Positions 9,836 through 18,754 are shown, numbered from the stretch's first letter. The stretch: DNA of 64,000 nt from Salinarimonas soli (GCF_008386575.1 NZ_VUOA01000034.1:1-64000), one strand, 5' to 3'. Numbers and translations are program-made. The notes: generated by a model from the letters alone, not told the origin.

Positions 9836-10640
9836 CCTCACGGTCCTCGGCATCCTGGCGCTGCTCGGCACGCCCGCCCTCCCGGCGGGCGCGCTGGAGC
9901 CGCAGCGCCAGACGTCCGCGCATACGCCTCTCGCCGCCTACGACTCGGCGGGCGAGGCGCTGCGCTCGGGCGTGCGCGACTACAATGCCGGCGACATGAC
10001 CAACGCCGTGCGGGCCCTCGAATTCGCCGCCACCAAGGGCCACGCCCTCGCGCGCTGGAAGCTCGGGCGCATGTACGCGGCCGGCGACGGCGTGCCCCAC
10101 GACGATCTCAAGGCCTTCGAGTACTTCTCGAAGATCGCCGACGAGCACGCGGACGAATCGCCCGACTCGCCCAACGCCCGCGTGGTGGCGAGCGCCTTCG
10201 TGGCGCTGGGCACGTATTTCCTCGACGGGATCGCGGGCAGCTACGTGCGGGCCAATCCGGGCCGGGCGCACGAGATGTTCAGCTACGCGGCGTCCTATTT
10301 CGGCGACTCGGACGCGCAGTACAATCTCGCCCGCCTCTACCTCGACGGCATGGGCGTCTCGAAGGATCCCCGCCAGGCGGCCCGCTGGTTCAATCTCGCG
10401 GCGGAGAAGGGCCACCACGCCTCGCAGGCGGTGCTCGGGCACATGCTGCTCGGCGGCGTCGGCGTGCCGCGCCAGCGCGCGCAGGGGCTCATGTGGCTGA
10501 CGCTCGCCCGCGACGCGGCCGACCCCGACAAGGACGCCTGGATCCTGGCGCTCTACGACGAGGCCGTGGCCGGCGCGAGCGAGACGGAACGCGAGAGCGC
10601 GCTCGCGCGTCTGGAGAGCCACCTGAGGCGGCGGCGTTGA
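9822..10640 (+). CDS. exoR: ExoR-like periplasmic Sel1-repeat regulator
   Basis: The product has 272 residues, matching rhizobial ExoR (about 268). A signal peptide (about 1-25, ending PAGALE) is followed by SGVRDYNAGDMTNAVRALEFAA, ARWKLGRMYAAGDGV and several Sel1/TPR-type repeats (AQYNLARLYLDGMGV, ASQAVLGHMLLGGVGV). ExoR is known to bind and hold down the ExoS sensor kinase in the periplasm, controlling exopolysaccharide, motility and acid response through ChvI. No exoS or chvI is in the window, so that role is inferred from homology. The start codon overlaps the ilvD stop by 14 bases. It runs convergently toward xthA across a pair of GC-rich palindromes. Confidence 0.82.
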
Positions 10641-10794
10641 TTCCCCTCTCTCTTTCGGGGAGGGGTTAGGGGTGGGGGTCGGGACGCCAACCTGCGTCGG
10701 TCCAGAAAAGGGCTGTACTGGCGTGCGTGCTCCCCACCCTAACTACAGCCCCGACTGTCTGACCCCCAGCCCCTCCCCGCAAGGGGGAGGGGTG
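10641..10794. repeat. Family B-like GC-rich palindromes between exoR and xthA
   Basis: Two inverted repeats fill this convergent junction. The first is CCCCTCTCT-CTTTC-GGGGAGGGG near 10644-10667. The second is CCCCTCCCC-GCAAG-GGGGAGGGG near 10770-10793, which touches the xthA stop. They could act as transcript-end hairpins for both genes; neither has a T-tract, so intrinsic termination is not shown. Confidence 0.55.
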
Positions 10795-11574
10795 TTACGC
10801 CAGCTCCACGCTGACCGGCACATGATCCGACGGCTTGTCCCAGCCGCGCACGTGCCGGTGGATGGTGATGCCTTTCAGGCGGTCGGCGGCCTGGGGCGAG
10901 AGGAGCAGGTGGTCGATGCGGATGCCGAGGTTGCGCGGCCAGGAGCCCGCCTGGTAGTCCCAGAACGTGTAAAGGCCGTCGGCGTCGTCGCAGGCCCGCA
11001 CCGCGTCGGTGAGGCCGAGGGCGGCGAGCTCGCGCAGCTTCGCGCGGCTTTGCGGCAGGAAGAGCGCGTCGGCGCGCCAGGCGTCGGGGTTCGCCACGTC
11101 GCGCTCCTCCGGGATGACGTTGTAGTCGCCCCCGAGCACCAGCGGCTCCTCCAGGGCAAGGCGCCCCTCCACGTGGCGGATGAGCCGGTCGAACCAGGCG
11201 AGCTTGTACTCGTATTTCGGGCCCGGCGCCGGGTTGCCGTTGGGCAGGTAGATCGACGCGACGCGAACCGGGCCGCCCTCGGTCCGGATCACCCCTTCGA
11301 GATAGCGCGACTGCTCGTCCGCCGGGTCGCCGGGCAGGCCGCGGGTCACGTCCTCCAGCGGCAGCTTGGAGAGGATCGCGACGCCGTTGAAGCCCTTCTG
11401 GCCATGCGTCGTCACCTGGTAGCCCGCGCCCTCCACCTCGGCGCGCGGGAACGCGTCGTCCTGGCACTTCAGCTCCTGGAGGCACAGCGCGTCGGGCGCC
11501 TCCTCGCGCAGGACCGTGAGGAGGTGGTCGAGCCGCTGCCGGACGGAGTTGACGTTCCAGGTCGTGATCCGCAT
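10795..11574 (-). CDS. xthA: Exodeoxyribonuclease III
   Basis: This 259-residue endonuclease/exonuclease/phosphatase-fold protein acts as an AP endonuclease and 3'-exonuclease in base-excision repair. It starts MRITTWNVNSVRQR and contains CLQELKCQD (metal-binding Glu), IYLPNGNP, the catalytic GGDYNV (Asp and Asn), LGIRIDHLLLS and the terminal SDHVPV. I chose ATG 11574 because the family begins exactly there and GAGGA lies about 8 bases upstream; the open frame runs on through the neighbouring gene and is not coding. It is divergent from the ceramidase-like gene. Confidence 0.93.
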   Translation of the reverse strand: MRITTWNVNSVRQRLDHLLTVLREEAPDALCLQELKCQDDAFPRAEVEGAGYQVTTHGQKGFNGVAILSKLPLEDVTRGLPGDPADEQSRYLEGVIRTEGGPVRVASIYLPNGNPAPGPKYEYKLAWFDRLIRHVEGRLALEEPLVLGGDYNVIPEERDVANPDAWRADALFLPQSRAKLRELAALGLTDAVRACDDADGLYTFWDYQAGSWPRNLGIRIDHLLLSPQAADRLKGITIHRHVRGWDKPSDHVPVSVELA

Positions 11575-11661
11575 GCCTTGGGTCCTCGTGCCGTGAGACG
11601 CTCCTGTCATCCGCGTTTCGCGGGCGCCTGACAAGGCGGGCCGGGTTGAGGACATCGCGCC

Positions 11662-12393
11662 GTGAGCTGGTTTGCCCCCATCGACCTCTATTGCGAGCGC
11701 ACGTCCGCGGGCTTCTGGGCCGAGCCGGTGAACGCGTTCTCCAACGCCGCCTTCCTCATCGCGGCCAGCGCCGCCTACCTCCTGTGGCGGCGGGGAGGGG
11801 GCCGCGACGGGCCGGCGCTCGCCCTGATCTGCATCGTGGCGGTGGTCGGGATCGGGAGCTTCCTCTTCCACACCTTCGCCAATCGCTGGTCGCTCCTCGC
11901 CGACGTGCTGCCGATCACCGTGTTCATCTACGGCTATTTCGTCCTGGCGATGCGCCGGTTCGTGGGGCTGGGCGTCCCGGCGGCGCTCGCGATCACGGGG
12001 GCGTTCCTGGCCTTCAACGTCCCGTTCGAGACCCTCTGGCGCCTGGCGCTCGGCCCGGGCGCCCCGACGCTCAACGGGTCCGTCGGCTATCTGCCGCCGG
12101 CCGCGGCCCTCGTGGCGGTGGGCGCGTTCCTCTCCTGGCGCGCGCCTCGCGCCACCTTTCCGGGGCTCGACCGGCTCGCGGCGCGCTCCCTGTTCGGCGC
12201 GGCGGCCGTCTTCGCTCTCTCGCTGACCTTCCGCACCCTCGACCACGCTGCCTGCGCCACGATCCCGATCGGCACGCATTTCGCGTGGCATGGGCTGAAT
12301 GGGCTGGTGCTCTACCTCCTCGTCCGCGGCGCGATCCGGCACGGGACCTTGCGCGCGCCTCCCCTCTCCCATGGGGAGAGGGGTCGGGGGTGA
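11662..12393 (+). CDS. Ceramidase-family integral membrane protein
   Basis: This 243-residue protein has about seven hydrophobic segments and the sparse conserved residues of the alkaline ceramidase/CREST superfamily: DLYCER near the N-terminus, EPVNAFSNAAFL, FLFHTFANRWSLLAD and a late THFAWHGLN, which supply the His and Asp zinc ligands. Bacterial members are usually annotated as ceramidase domain proteins; the true substrate is unknown. It starts with GTG 11662. The last dozen residues (APPLSHGERGRG) are encoded by a family B palindrome, which also provides the stop codon, so the ancestral C-terminus was probably different. Confidence 0.78.
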   Translation: MSWFAPIDLYCERTSAGFWAEPVNAFSNAAFLIAASAAYLLWRRGGGRDGPALALICIVAVVGIGSFLFHTFANRWSLLADVLPITVFIYGYFVLAMRRFVGLGVPAALAITGAFLAFNVPFETLWRLALGPGAPTLNGSVGYLPPAAALVAVGAFLSWRAPRATFPGLDRLAARSLFGAAAVFALSLTFRTLDHAACATIPIGTHFAWHGLNGLVLYLLVRGAIRHGTLRAPPLSHGERGRG

Positions 12394-12630
12394 GGGGTTG
12401 GACGCTGATCCAGGGATTTCCAACCCCGCTGATCCCATCCTCACCCGCGTTCTGAGGCGCCCAGGAAGTAGGCCTCGAACGGCGCTTCAGGGATCTCCAT
12501 CCGGCTCACGAGTGTGCTGCGTGCTTCGAGGCTCGCTCGGCTCGCGCCTCAGCATAAGGGGGTGGGGAGACCGCTGGATGGGCGTGGTACCCCCTCACCC
12601 CCGGCCCCTCTCCCGATGGGAGGGGGGAGC
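12358..12630. repeat. Composite repeat B-A-B at the ceramidase/sulfite-oxidase junction
   Basis: A family B palindrome (about 12358-12395) is followed by a linker containing GGACGCTGATCCAGGGAT, a degenerate family A element in reverse orientation (about 12430-12558), and a second B palindrome ending at the stop codon of the next gene (about 12590-12630). The same B-linker-A order occurs inverted at 39413-39700, so the whole composite is one mobile-like unit of about 250 bp. Confidence 0.75.
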
Positions 12631-13721
12631 TACCCCACCGTCACGCCCACCCGCTGGCAGCCATTGTTGCAATAGCCCCGCGGGTTCCAGGTCTGGTCCA
12701 GCGGCTGCACGCGGCCGCTGGCGTCGCCGGCGCGGGCCACGAGGGTGAAGGGGCCGGCATGGTCGGGGGTCCAGGCGAAGCGGAAGCGGCGCCAGGCGTG
12801 CGGGCCCTCGCCGGGCTCCAGCTCCGCCATGGCCCAGGTGGTGCCCCCGTCCGTCGAGACGTGGACGCGCTCCACGGGCACGCGACCCGACCAGGCGAAA
12901 CCCCGGATCTCGCAGGGCTCGCCAGCTCGAAGGCGGGCGCCGTCGGCCGGATGGCTCACCAGCGACTTCACGGGCATGTCCTCGATCACGGCGAAGAGCG
13001 CGGGATCGGGCGTCTCGCCGGGGCGGACAGGCGCGGTGGGGAGGCGGTAGTCGAGCCCCGTCATCTTCGCCCCGTCGTGCTCCCGGTCCCGGATCTCCAG
13101 GCGCGCGAGCCATTTCTGCCAGGCCGAGCCCGGGAATCCCGGGGCCACCACGCGCAAGGGACCGCCATGGGCGAGCGGCAGCGGCTCGCCGTTCATCGCG
13201 AAGGCGATGAGCGTCTCGGGCGCGAGGGCTTTGGCGATCGGCAGCCCGCGGGAGAGCGCCACCTTGCCGGTCTCCGTCCGGTCCGGGCTGTGATGGGCCG
13301 TGTAGACCGCGCCCTCCTTGAGCCCGGCCACCTCCAGGACGTCGCGCATCCGGACGCCCGTGAAGCGGGCGCAGCCCACCGCGCCGTAGCCCCACAGCAC
13401 GCCCTCGACGGCGGGCTCCAGATAGCTGCGGCCGTTGCCGGCGCATTCGAGCACGCTCGTCACCGTCACGGCCTCGAAGCGCCGCTCCAGGTCGTCGAGG
13501 GAGAGGGAGAGCGGCCGCTCCACGAGGCCGTCGACGGCGAGGCGCCACGTCGCGCGGTCGACCGCCGGCCAATCCCCGTTGTTGCGCACGAAGAAGCGGC
13601 CGATGGGGGTGATGGGATCGTCGAGCAGATGCGGCGGCGTCTCGACGTTGTAGGGGCCCCCACCGTGGACGATGAGATCGGGGTCGGTTCGGAGCGTGTC
13701 CGGAGCGTCCGTCGGGATCAC
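12630..13721 (-). CDS. Sulfite-oxidase-like molybdopterin enzyme
   Basis: This 363-residue protein has an N-terminal oxidoreductase molybdopterin domain and a C-terminal Mo-co dimerisation domain. Motifs include VHGGGPYNVETP, FFVRNNGDWP, VTVTSVLECAGNGRSY with the molybdenum-ligand Cys, HGGPLRVVAPGFPG, and in the second domain VERVHVSTDGGTTW and NPRGYCNNGCQ. It resembles plant sulfite oxidase. It shows no Tat or Sec signal, unlike most bacterial SorA proteins, and no cytochrome partner is next to it, so the electron acceptor and even sulfite specificity are open. It starts with GTG 13721, preceded by GAGG. Confidence 0.82.
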   Translation of the reverse strand: MIPTDAPDTLRTDPDLIVHGGGPYNVETPPHLLDDPITPIGRFFVRNNGDWPAVDRATWRLAVDGLVERPLSLSLDDLERRFEAVTVTSVLECAGNGRSYLEPAVEGVLWGYGAVGCARFTGVRMRDVLEVAGLKEGAVYTAHHSPDRTETGKVALSRGLPIAKALAPETLIAFAMNGEPLPLAHGGPLRVVAPGFPGSAWQKWLARLEIRDREHDGAKMTGLDYRLPTAPVRPGETPDPALFAVIEDMPVKSLVSHPADGARLRAGEPCEIRGFAWSGRVPVERVHVSTDGGTTWAMAELEPGEGPHAWRRFRFAWTPDHAGPFTLVARAGDASGRVQPLDQTWNPRGYCNNGCQRVGVTVG

Positions 13722-13740
13722 GAAGCCTCGCGTTCTGGTT

Positions 13741-15399
13741 TCAGGCGAGCGCCTTTCTTACCACGGCTTCGACCAGATGCGGCAAGACCCCGAACGAATA
13801 GGCCTCGTCCACGCGCTCGAGCCAGTGGTGATAATCCCGGCCCCAGGGCCCGATATTGACGAACGGGATGTCGGGCGTGGCGCCCCGGGACAGGTCCCAG
13901 CGGATGCTCGATCCCCAGATCGGCGTGTTGGCCGCGGCCGCGACGAGGTCCGCCCCGTCCACCGGACCCACGAAGCTCATGTCGGCGATGGCGGGGAAGA
14001 ACGCCATCTCGCCCACCGACAGGCCGTGCTCCGCCTCGACCTCGGCCATGGCCTCGCGAATCGTCTGCCGGAGGTCCACAGCCTGCGCCGGCCAATGGAC
14101 GGCCGGGTAGGGCATCGACCCGAAGGCGAGCACCACGGCGGGGCCCTCCAGGCCCGACGCGCTCCAGGCCATCTCGACGAGGCGGCGCGAGCGGGAGGGC
14201 AGGTCGAGGTCGTGCTGGGCGGCAAGCTCGTCGGCGAGCGCCTTGAAGGCGGGATCGAACTCGGGCGAGCGCGCCCGCGCCGCTTCGATCACCTCGGCGA
14301 AGGAGCGCACCGGGATGCTCTCCCAGGCTTGCGTCATGGGGATCGGCGCGGTGCCCTCGCGGCGGCGGCGCATGGTGGCGCAGGCCCGCTCGCAGGCATC
14401 GGCGGTCAGCCGGTGGGCGATGTCGAGCACCTCGGCGGCCTTGCGGCCGTGGACGAGAACGTTCCAGGTGAGCCAGGCCGCGTGGGGGAGGGTGACGTTG
14501 TAGCCCGTCTTGAGGTCGCGGGCGCCGAGCACGGTGGGCGGCGCGGCGTGCTGGCCCTCGCTCACGTCGGCGAGCTCAGGCGACAGCTCGATCTCGGCCA
14601 CGATCTCGGCCGCGAGGTAGCTCGCGTTCACGCCGGCGAGCGGGTAGGCGGCATGGGCCTCCTTGCCGACCACGAGGGCCGACAGGAGCAGCTTGCCCAC
14701 GCAGCCGAAGGTGACGACCCGGCCCCCGGCCCCGTCGTGCTCGTCCTGGATCGCGTCGAGGTTGACGCCGAGCCGGGCGTCGAGCCCGTTCTCGGCGAGG
14801 AAAGCCGGCAGCAGGTCGGCCGCCGCCCGCATGCCGGCCGAGCGGTCCTCCTCGTCCGGGGTCGCCACGAGGACGAGGTTGCCCTGGCGCGCGGGGTCCG
14901 CCGCGAAGGCCTCCAGGACGGCGATGCCGGCGGCGAGGCCCGACTTCATGTCGAGGAGGCCGCGTCCGGGCAGGAAGGCGCCGCTGCGCAGGTCCTCCAA
15001 CGCCTTGGGGTTCTCGCCGGTGGCCTCGAGCCGCGCGACGATCGCCTCGCGCAGGGGCTCGGGCGAGAAGGCGAGGGGCTTCAGGTCGCCGTAATCGTCG
15101 ACGGGCACCACGTCGAAGTGCCCCGCCAGCACGCACGCCGCCGTGCCCGTGCCCCGCACGAGCGCCAGAACGTTGGAGCGGCCCAGCGGGTCGCCGGGGA
15201 TCGGCGCCACGACCACTTGGTCGGGCCGGGCCGAGAAATAGGGGAACGAGCGCAGGAAGCCCGCGAGGCGCAGCGAGAACGCTGCCTCGTCCCGGGTGCC
15301 GGTCACGCTCGGCCACTCGGTGAGGCGAATCGAGATCTCGCGGCTGCGTGCCGCGAGGTCGTCCTGCGTGTCGGGGCGGCGCAGCTGGATCGGGCTCAT
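13741..15399 (-). CDS. M20-family peptidase, RocB-like
   Basis: This 552-residue protein belongs to the M20 zinc metallopeptidase group related to arginine-utilisation protein RocB. Metal and catalytic motifs are VLAGHFDVVPV, GRGLLDMKSG and VATPDEEDRSAGMR, with a later GKEAHAAYP in the dimerisation (lid) domain and VGPVDGADL near the C-terminus. It is longer than ordinary M20 deacylases, in line with RocB. The natural substrate is unknown; no arginine genes adjoin. It ends 19 bases from the sulfite-oxidase-like start and is divergent from hom. Confidence 0.8.
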   Translation of the reverse strand: MSPIQLRRPDTQDDLAARSREISIRLTEWPSVTGTRDEAAFSLRLAGFLRSFPYFSARPDQVVVAPIPGDPLGRSNVLALVRGTGTAACVLAGHFDVVPVDDYGDLKPLAFSPEPLREAIVARLEATGENPKALEDLRSGAFLPGRGLLDMKSGLAAGIAVLEAFAADPARQGNLVLVATPDEEDRSAGMRAAADLLPAFLAENGLDARLGVNLDAIQDEHDGAGGRVVTFGCVGKLLLSALVVGKEAHAAYPLAGVNASYLAAEIVAEIELSPELADVSEGQHAAPPTVLGARDLKTGYNVTLPHAAWLTWNVLVHGRKAAEVLDIAHRLTADACERACATMRRRREGTAPIPMTQAWESIPVRSFAEVIEAARARSPEFDPAFKALADELAAQHDLDLPSRSRRLVEMAWSASGLEGPAVVLAFGSMPYPAVHWPAQAVDLRQTIREAMAEVEAEHGLSVGEMAFFPAIADMSFVGPVDGADLVAAAANTPIWGSSIRWDLSRGATPDIPFVNIGPWGRDYHHWLERVDEAYSFGVLPHLVEAVVRKALA

Positions 15400-15513
15400 G
15401 GCGGCTCGCTTTTGTTGTGACGGCGCGAATTGGTTCCGTCGACAGGCTCCGATTCTTTAAGACACGTCGTCGCGGGTTCGGCAACGGCGTCCGTATTGGG
15501 CCCGATCGGAAGA

Positions 15514-15551
15514 GCCCGTCATTCCGCCGCCCCGGCGGCGGAATGACGGGC
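15514..15551. repeat. Perfect 18-bp inverted repeat between M20 peptidase and hom
   Basis: The left arm GCCCGTCATTCCGCCGCC (15514-15531) and the right arm (15534-15551) are perfectly complementary around a 2-base centre CC. It lies in the 266-base divergent spacer, about 115 bases upstream of hom. It could form a very stable hairpin in transcripts of either direction. The rest of the spacer shows no gene. Confidence 0.8.
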
Positions 15552-15665
15552 CAGGTTACGGGTCCGGCATGGCCCGGCTTCCTTGAACGCCCGCCCGAAA
15601 CGGTGCAATACGGGGCCTCTCGCGGAAAGCCGGCTCTCCCTGCCGGCCCATAGTCGGATCTGGGC

Positions 15666-16988
15666 ATGAGCCAGCCATTGCGGGTCGGCGTCGCCGGCCT
15701 CGGCACCGTCGGCATGTCGGTCGTTCGCATCCTCGCGCGCCAGGAGAATGCGCTCGCGGCGCGCTGCGGCCGCCCTGTGCGGGTCACCGCCGTCTCCTCC
15801 CGCGACCGCAGCCGCGACCGGGGCATCGACCTGCGCCGCTATGCCTGGTTCGACGATCCTGTGGAGCTGGCCCGCTCGGGCGAGGTGGATTGCGTCGTGG
15901 AGCTCATCGGCGGCGACGAGGGCCCGGCGCGCGCCACCGTCGAGGCGGCGCTGGCCTCCGGCAAGCACGTGGTGACGGCCAACAAGGCGCTCCTCGCCCG
16001 CCACGGCCTGGGGCTCGCCCGCGCAGCCGAGGAGGCGGGGGTGGCGCTCGCCTTCGAGGCGTCGTCGGCCGGCGGCATTCCCATCGTCAAGGCCCTTCGC
16101 GAGGCGCTCGCCGGGAACGCGGTCTCGCGGCTCTACGGGATCCTCAACGGCACCTGCAACTACATCCTCTCGCGCATGGAGCTGGAGGGGCTGTCGTTCC
16201 AGGACTGCCTCAAGGACGCGCAGCGCCTGGGCTATGCCGAGGCCGACCCGACCTTCGACGTGGAGGGCTTCGACACCGCCCACAAGCTCGCGATCCTGAC
16301 GAGCCTTGCCTTCGGCACCGAGATCGATGCCGAGGCGATCCACGTGGAGGGCATCTCCTCGATCACGCCCCTCGACCTGCGCATGGCCGACGAGCTCGGC
16401 TTCCGGATCAAGCTGCTCGGCGTCGCCGAGCGCACCAAGACCGGCATCGAGCAGCGCGTGCACCCGACCATGGTGCCGAAATCCTCCGCCATCGCGCAGG
16501 TGATGGGCGTGACGAACGCCGTCACCATCGACGCGGACGCGGTGCGCGAGCTCACCCTCATCGGCCCGGGCGCGGGCGGCGACCCCACGGCCTCGGCGGT
16601 GGTGGCCGACATCGCGGACGTCGCGAGCGCACCGCCCCGCGCACCCTTCGGCCGTCCGGTGGACCGGCTGGAGAAGCCGCAGCGCGCCCCCATGCAGCGC
16701 CACGAGGGCGGCTATTACATCCGCCTCACGGTGCACGACCGCCCCGGCGTCGCGGCGGGCGTGGCGACCCGCATGGCGCAGGCCGAGATCTCCCTGGAGA
16801 GCATCCTCCAGAAGCGCGCCGCGTCCTCGGCCGCCAAGGACCCGCACGGCCGCTCCGGCGCCCCCGTGCCCCTCGTCCTCATCACCTACGCGGCGGCCGA
16901 GGCCACGGTGCGCGAGACCCTCGACCGCATCGCCGCCGACGGCCTCGTCTCCGAGCCGCCGCAGGTGATCCGCATCGAGCGGGAATAG
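15666..16988 (+). CDS. hom: Homoserine dehydrogenase
   Basis: This 440-residue enzyme reduces aspartate semialdehyde to homoserine for threonine and methionine synthesis. The Rossmann motif VGVAGLGTVG (8-17) is followed by VTANKALLA, the family signature ILNGTCNYILSRM, the catalytic KLAILTSLAFG region and FRIKLLGVA. A C-terminal ACT domain (YYIRLTVHDRPGVAAGVATRMAQAEISLESI, about 345-440) suggests allosteric control, usually by threonine. An unusual Ala/Pro-rich insertion (VASAPPRAPFGRPVDRLEKPQ) precedes the ACT domain. It supplies homoserine for MetZ elsewhere in the window. Confidence 0.94.
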   Translation: MSQPLRVGVAGLGTVGMSVVRILARQENALAARCGRPVRVTAVSSRDRSRDRGIDLRRYAWFDDPVELARSGEVDCVVELIGGDEGPARATVEAALASGKHVVTANKALLARHGLGLARAAEEAGVALAFEASSAGGIPIVKALREALAGNAVSRLYGILNGTCNYILSRMELEGLSFQDCLKDAQRLGYAEADPTFDVEGFDTAHKLAILTSLAFGTEIDAEAIHVEGISSITPLDLRMADELGFRIKLLGVAERTKTGIEQRVHPTMVPKSSAIAQVMGVTNAVTIDADAVRELTLIGPGAGGDPTASAVVADIADVASAPPRAPFGRPVDRLEKPQRAPMQRHEGGYYIRLTVHDRPGVAAGVATRMAQAEISLESILQKRAASSAAKDPHGRSGAPVPLVLITYAAAEATVRETLDRIAADGLVSEPPQVIRIERE

Positions 16989-16991
16989 GGC

Positions 16992-17555
16992 TCAGACCGG
17001 CGGCGCCACCCGCTCGAACAGGTGCTCGTAGCGCAGGACGAGGCCCCGCCCGTCGACGAGCAGATCCGCCTCGAAGCCCGGCGTGAGGCCGAGGCTCACG
17101 AAGCGGACGCGGCCTGGCCCCTGCCGGTCGTAGCGCTGCCGCGAGCGCGCGACCGTCAGGGCCGCCCCGTCGATGAGGGCGACGTCGAGCGCAAGGCTCG
17201 CGCCCGCGGCTTCGGGCGTCCGCCTGATCGGGAACGTGTTGCAGAAGGGCGTGACCGACAGGTCCGCCTCCTCGGCGCCGTCGAGGTCCGGACGGGAGAC
17301 TCCGTCGACACGCCAGCCCCGGCCGGCCCGCTCCAGACGAAGGACGCCGTGGCCGCCCGCGCTCCAGCGCTCCACCGTCGCCGAGCGCGCGCGCCAGTCG
17401 GGATCGAGGCGCCAGCGGTGCTCCAGCCTGTAGCCGCCGTCGTCGAGGCAGAGAACCGTCGACGCCGCGGTGACGCCGTCCGCCTCGACGGTGAGCTCCA
17501 GGCGCTCGAGACCGTCGATGTCGATGCGGCGCCAGAACAGGACCGATCGGCTCAC
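16992..17555 (-). CDS. DUF1089 (putative glycolipid-binding) family protein
   Basis: This 187-residue soluble protein matches the PF06475-type putative glycolipid-binding family: SVLFWRRID at the start, then GYRLEHRWRLDPDW, VDGVSRPDLDGAEEADLSVTPFCNTFPIRR and a final RYEHLFER. The Asp-rich middle and TPFCNTFPIRR are the most recognisable parts. I chose GTG 17555 because GGAGGA sits 7 bases upstream; ATGs at 17588 and 17591 have poorer sites. Function is not established. It is antisense to, and ends 3 bases from, hom, so it interrupts the usual hom-glpX order. Confidence 0.72.
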   Translation of the reverse strand: MSRSVLFWRRIDIDGLERLELTVEADGVTAASTVLCLDDGGYRLEHRWRLDPDWRARSATVERWSAGGHGVLRLERAGRGWRVDGVSRPDLDGAEEADLSVTPFCNTFPIRRTPEAAGASLALDVALIDGAALTVARSRQRYDRQGPGRVRFVSLGLTPGFEADLLVDGRGLVLRYEHLFERVAPPV

Positions 17556-17704
17556 GACGCGTTCCTCCACCCGCTTGGTGACACCCATCATAGCCCGATC
17601 CGGGCACGGTGGGGGCCGCGCCGCGACCTTTGCGTTAAGCTCTCCGGCAAGACGCCGGCGCCATTCCGCTGCGAAACGGCGGGGCATGCGTGACAGCACG
17701 CGTG

Positions 17705-17727
17705 CGATAAGCTAGCGAGCCTTATCG
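17705..17727. promoter_or_regulatory. CGATAAG/CTTATCG inverted repeat upstream of glpX
   Basis: CGATAAG (17705-17711) and CTTATCG (17721-17727) form a perfect dyad with a 9-base spacer, ending 25 bases before the glpX ATG. The same half-site in GCGATAAG / CTTATCGC form flanks the lysR-DUF1445 spacer near 48.8 kb. Likely a regulator site or leader hairpin; no regulator is assigned. Confidence 0.4.
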
Positions 17728-17752
17728 AGAGAACAACGCCGCGGGAGGCCTC

Positions 17753-18754
17753 ATGACCAGCGACAACATCACCGTTCCCCAGGGGCAGATCATCGAGCGC
17801 ATCCTCACGCTCGAGCTGGTGCGCGTCACCGAGCGCGCCGCCGTCGCGGCCGCGCGCCTGCGCGGCCAGGGCAACGAGAAGGCCGCCGACCAGGCCGCCG
17901 TGGACGCCATGCGCCGCGAGCTGAACCGCCTGCCCATCGACGGCACGGTGGTGATCGGCGAGGGCGAGCGCGACGAGGCCCCGATGCTGTTCATCGGCGA
18001 GCGCGTCGGCAACCGCATGGGACCGAAGGTCGACATCGCCGTCGACCCGCTGGAGGGCACCACGCTCTGCGCCAAGGACATGCCCGGCTCCATCGCCGTC
18101 ATGGCCATGGCCGAGGCCGGCACGCTGCTCGCGGCGCCCGACGTCTACATGCACAAGATCGCGGTCGGTCCCGGCTATGCGCGGGGCGTCGTCGACCTCG
18201 ACGCCTCGCCCGAGGACAACATCCAGAGCCTCGCCAAGGCCAAGGGCGTGAAGCCGAGCGAGATCACCGCGCTCATCCTCGACCGCCCGCGGCACACCGA
18301 GCTCATCGCCGCCGTGCGCAAGACGGGCGCGGGCGTGCGCCTCATCACGGACGGCGACGTGGCCGGCGTGATCTTCACCTCGAACCCCGCCCAGACCGGC
18401 GTCGACATCTATCTCGGCATCGGCGCCGCGCCGGAAGGCGTGCTCGCGGCAGGCGCGCTGCGCTGCATCGGCGGCCAGATGCAGGGTCGCCTCATCCTCG
18501 ACACCGAGGAGAAGCGGACCCGCGCGGCCAGCATGGGCGTGAAGGACCCTAACAAGCGCTACGACATGACGGAGCTCGCCTCCGGCGACGTGGTCGTGGC
18601 CGCGACGGGCGTCACCGACGGCGCGCTCCTCAAGGGCGTGCGCTTCGGCTCGGAGGTCATCGAGACGGAGACCATCGTCTACCGCTCGGCCACGGGCACC
18701 GTGCGGCGCATCTACGGCGAGCACCGCCAATTCGACAAGTTCCACCTGGGGTGA
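17753..18754 (+). CDS. glpX: Class II fructose-1,6-bisphosphatase
   Basis: This 333-residue enzyme hydrolyses fructose-1,6-bisphosphate in gluconeogenesis (and, in autotrophs or methylotrophs, the Calvin cycle or related cycles). Signature segments are DGTVVIGEGERDEAPML, VDIAVDPLEGTTLCA, MHKIAVGP, DRPRHTELI and GAAPEGVLAAGALRCIGGQMQGRL. The length is normal for GlpX. It lies downstream of hom and upstream of recJ, a neighbourhood common in alphaproteobacteria, here with a GNAT gene inserted before recJ. Confidence 0.95.
   Translation: MTSDNITVPQGQIIERILTLELVRVTERAAVAAARLRGQGNEKAADQAAVDAMRRELNRLPIDGTVVIGEGERDEAPMLFIGERVGNRMGPKVDIAVDPLEGTTLCAKDMPGSIAVMAMAEAGTLLAAPDVYMHKIAVGPGYARGVVDLDASPEDNIQSLAKAKGVKPSEITALILDRPRHTELIAAVRKTGAGVRLITDGDVAGVIFTSNPAQTGVDIYLGIGAAPEGVLAAGALRCIGGQMQGRLILDTEEKRTRAASMGVKDPNKRYDMTELASGDVVVAATGVTDGALLKGVRFGSEVIETETIVYRSATGTVRRIYGEHRQFDKFHLG

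Noticed and set aside
10641-10794. Rho-independent terminators in the GC-rich palindromes
   Set aside because: The stems are strong but no T-tract follows in either direction here or at the other B elements, so they are listed as repeats.
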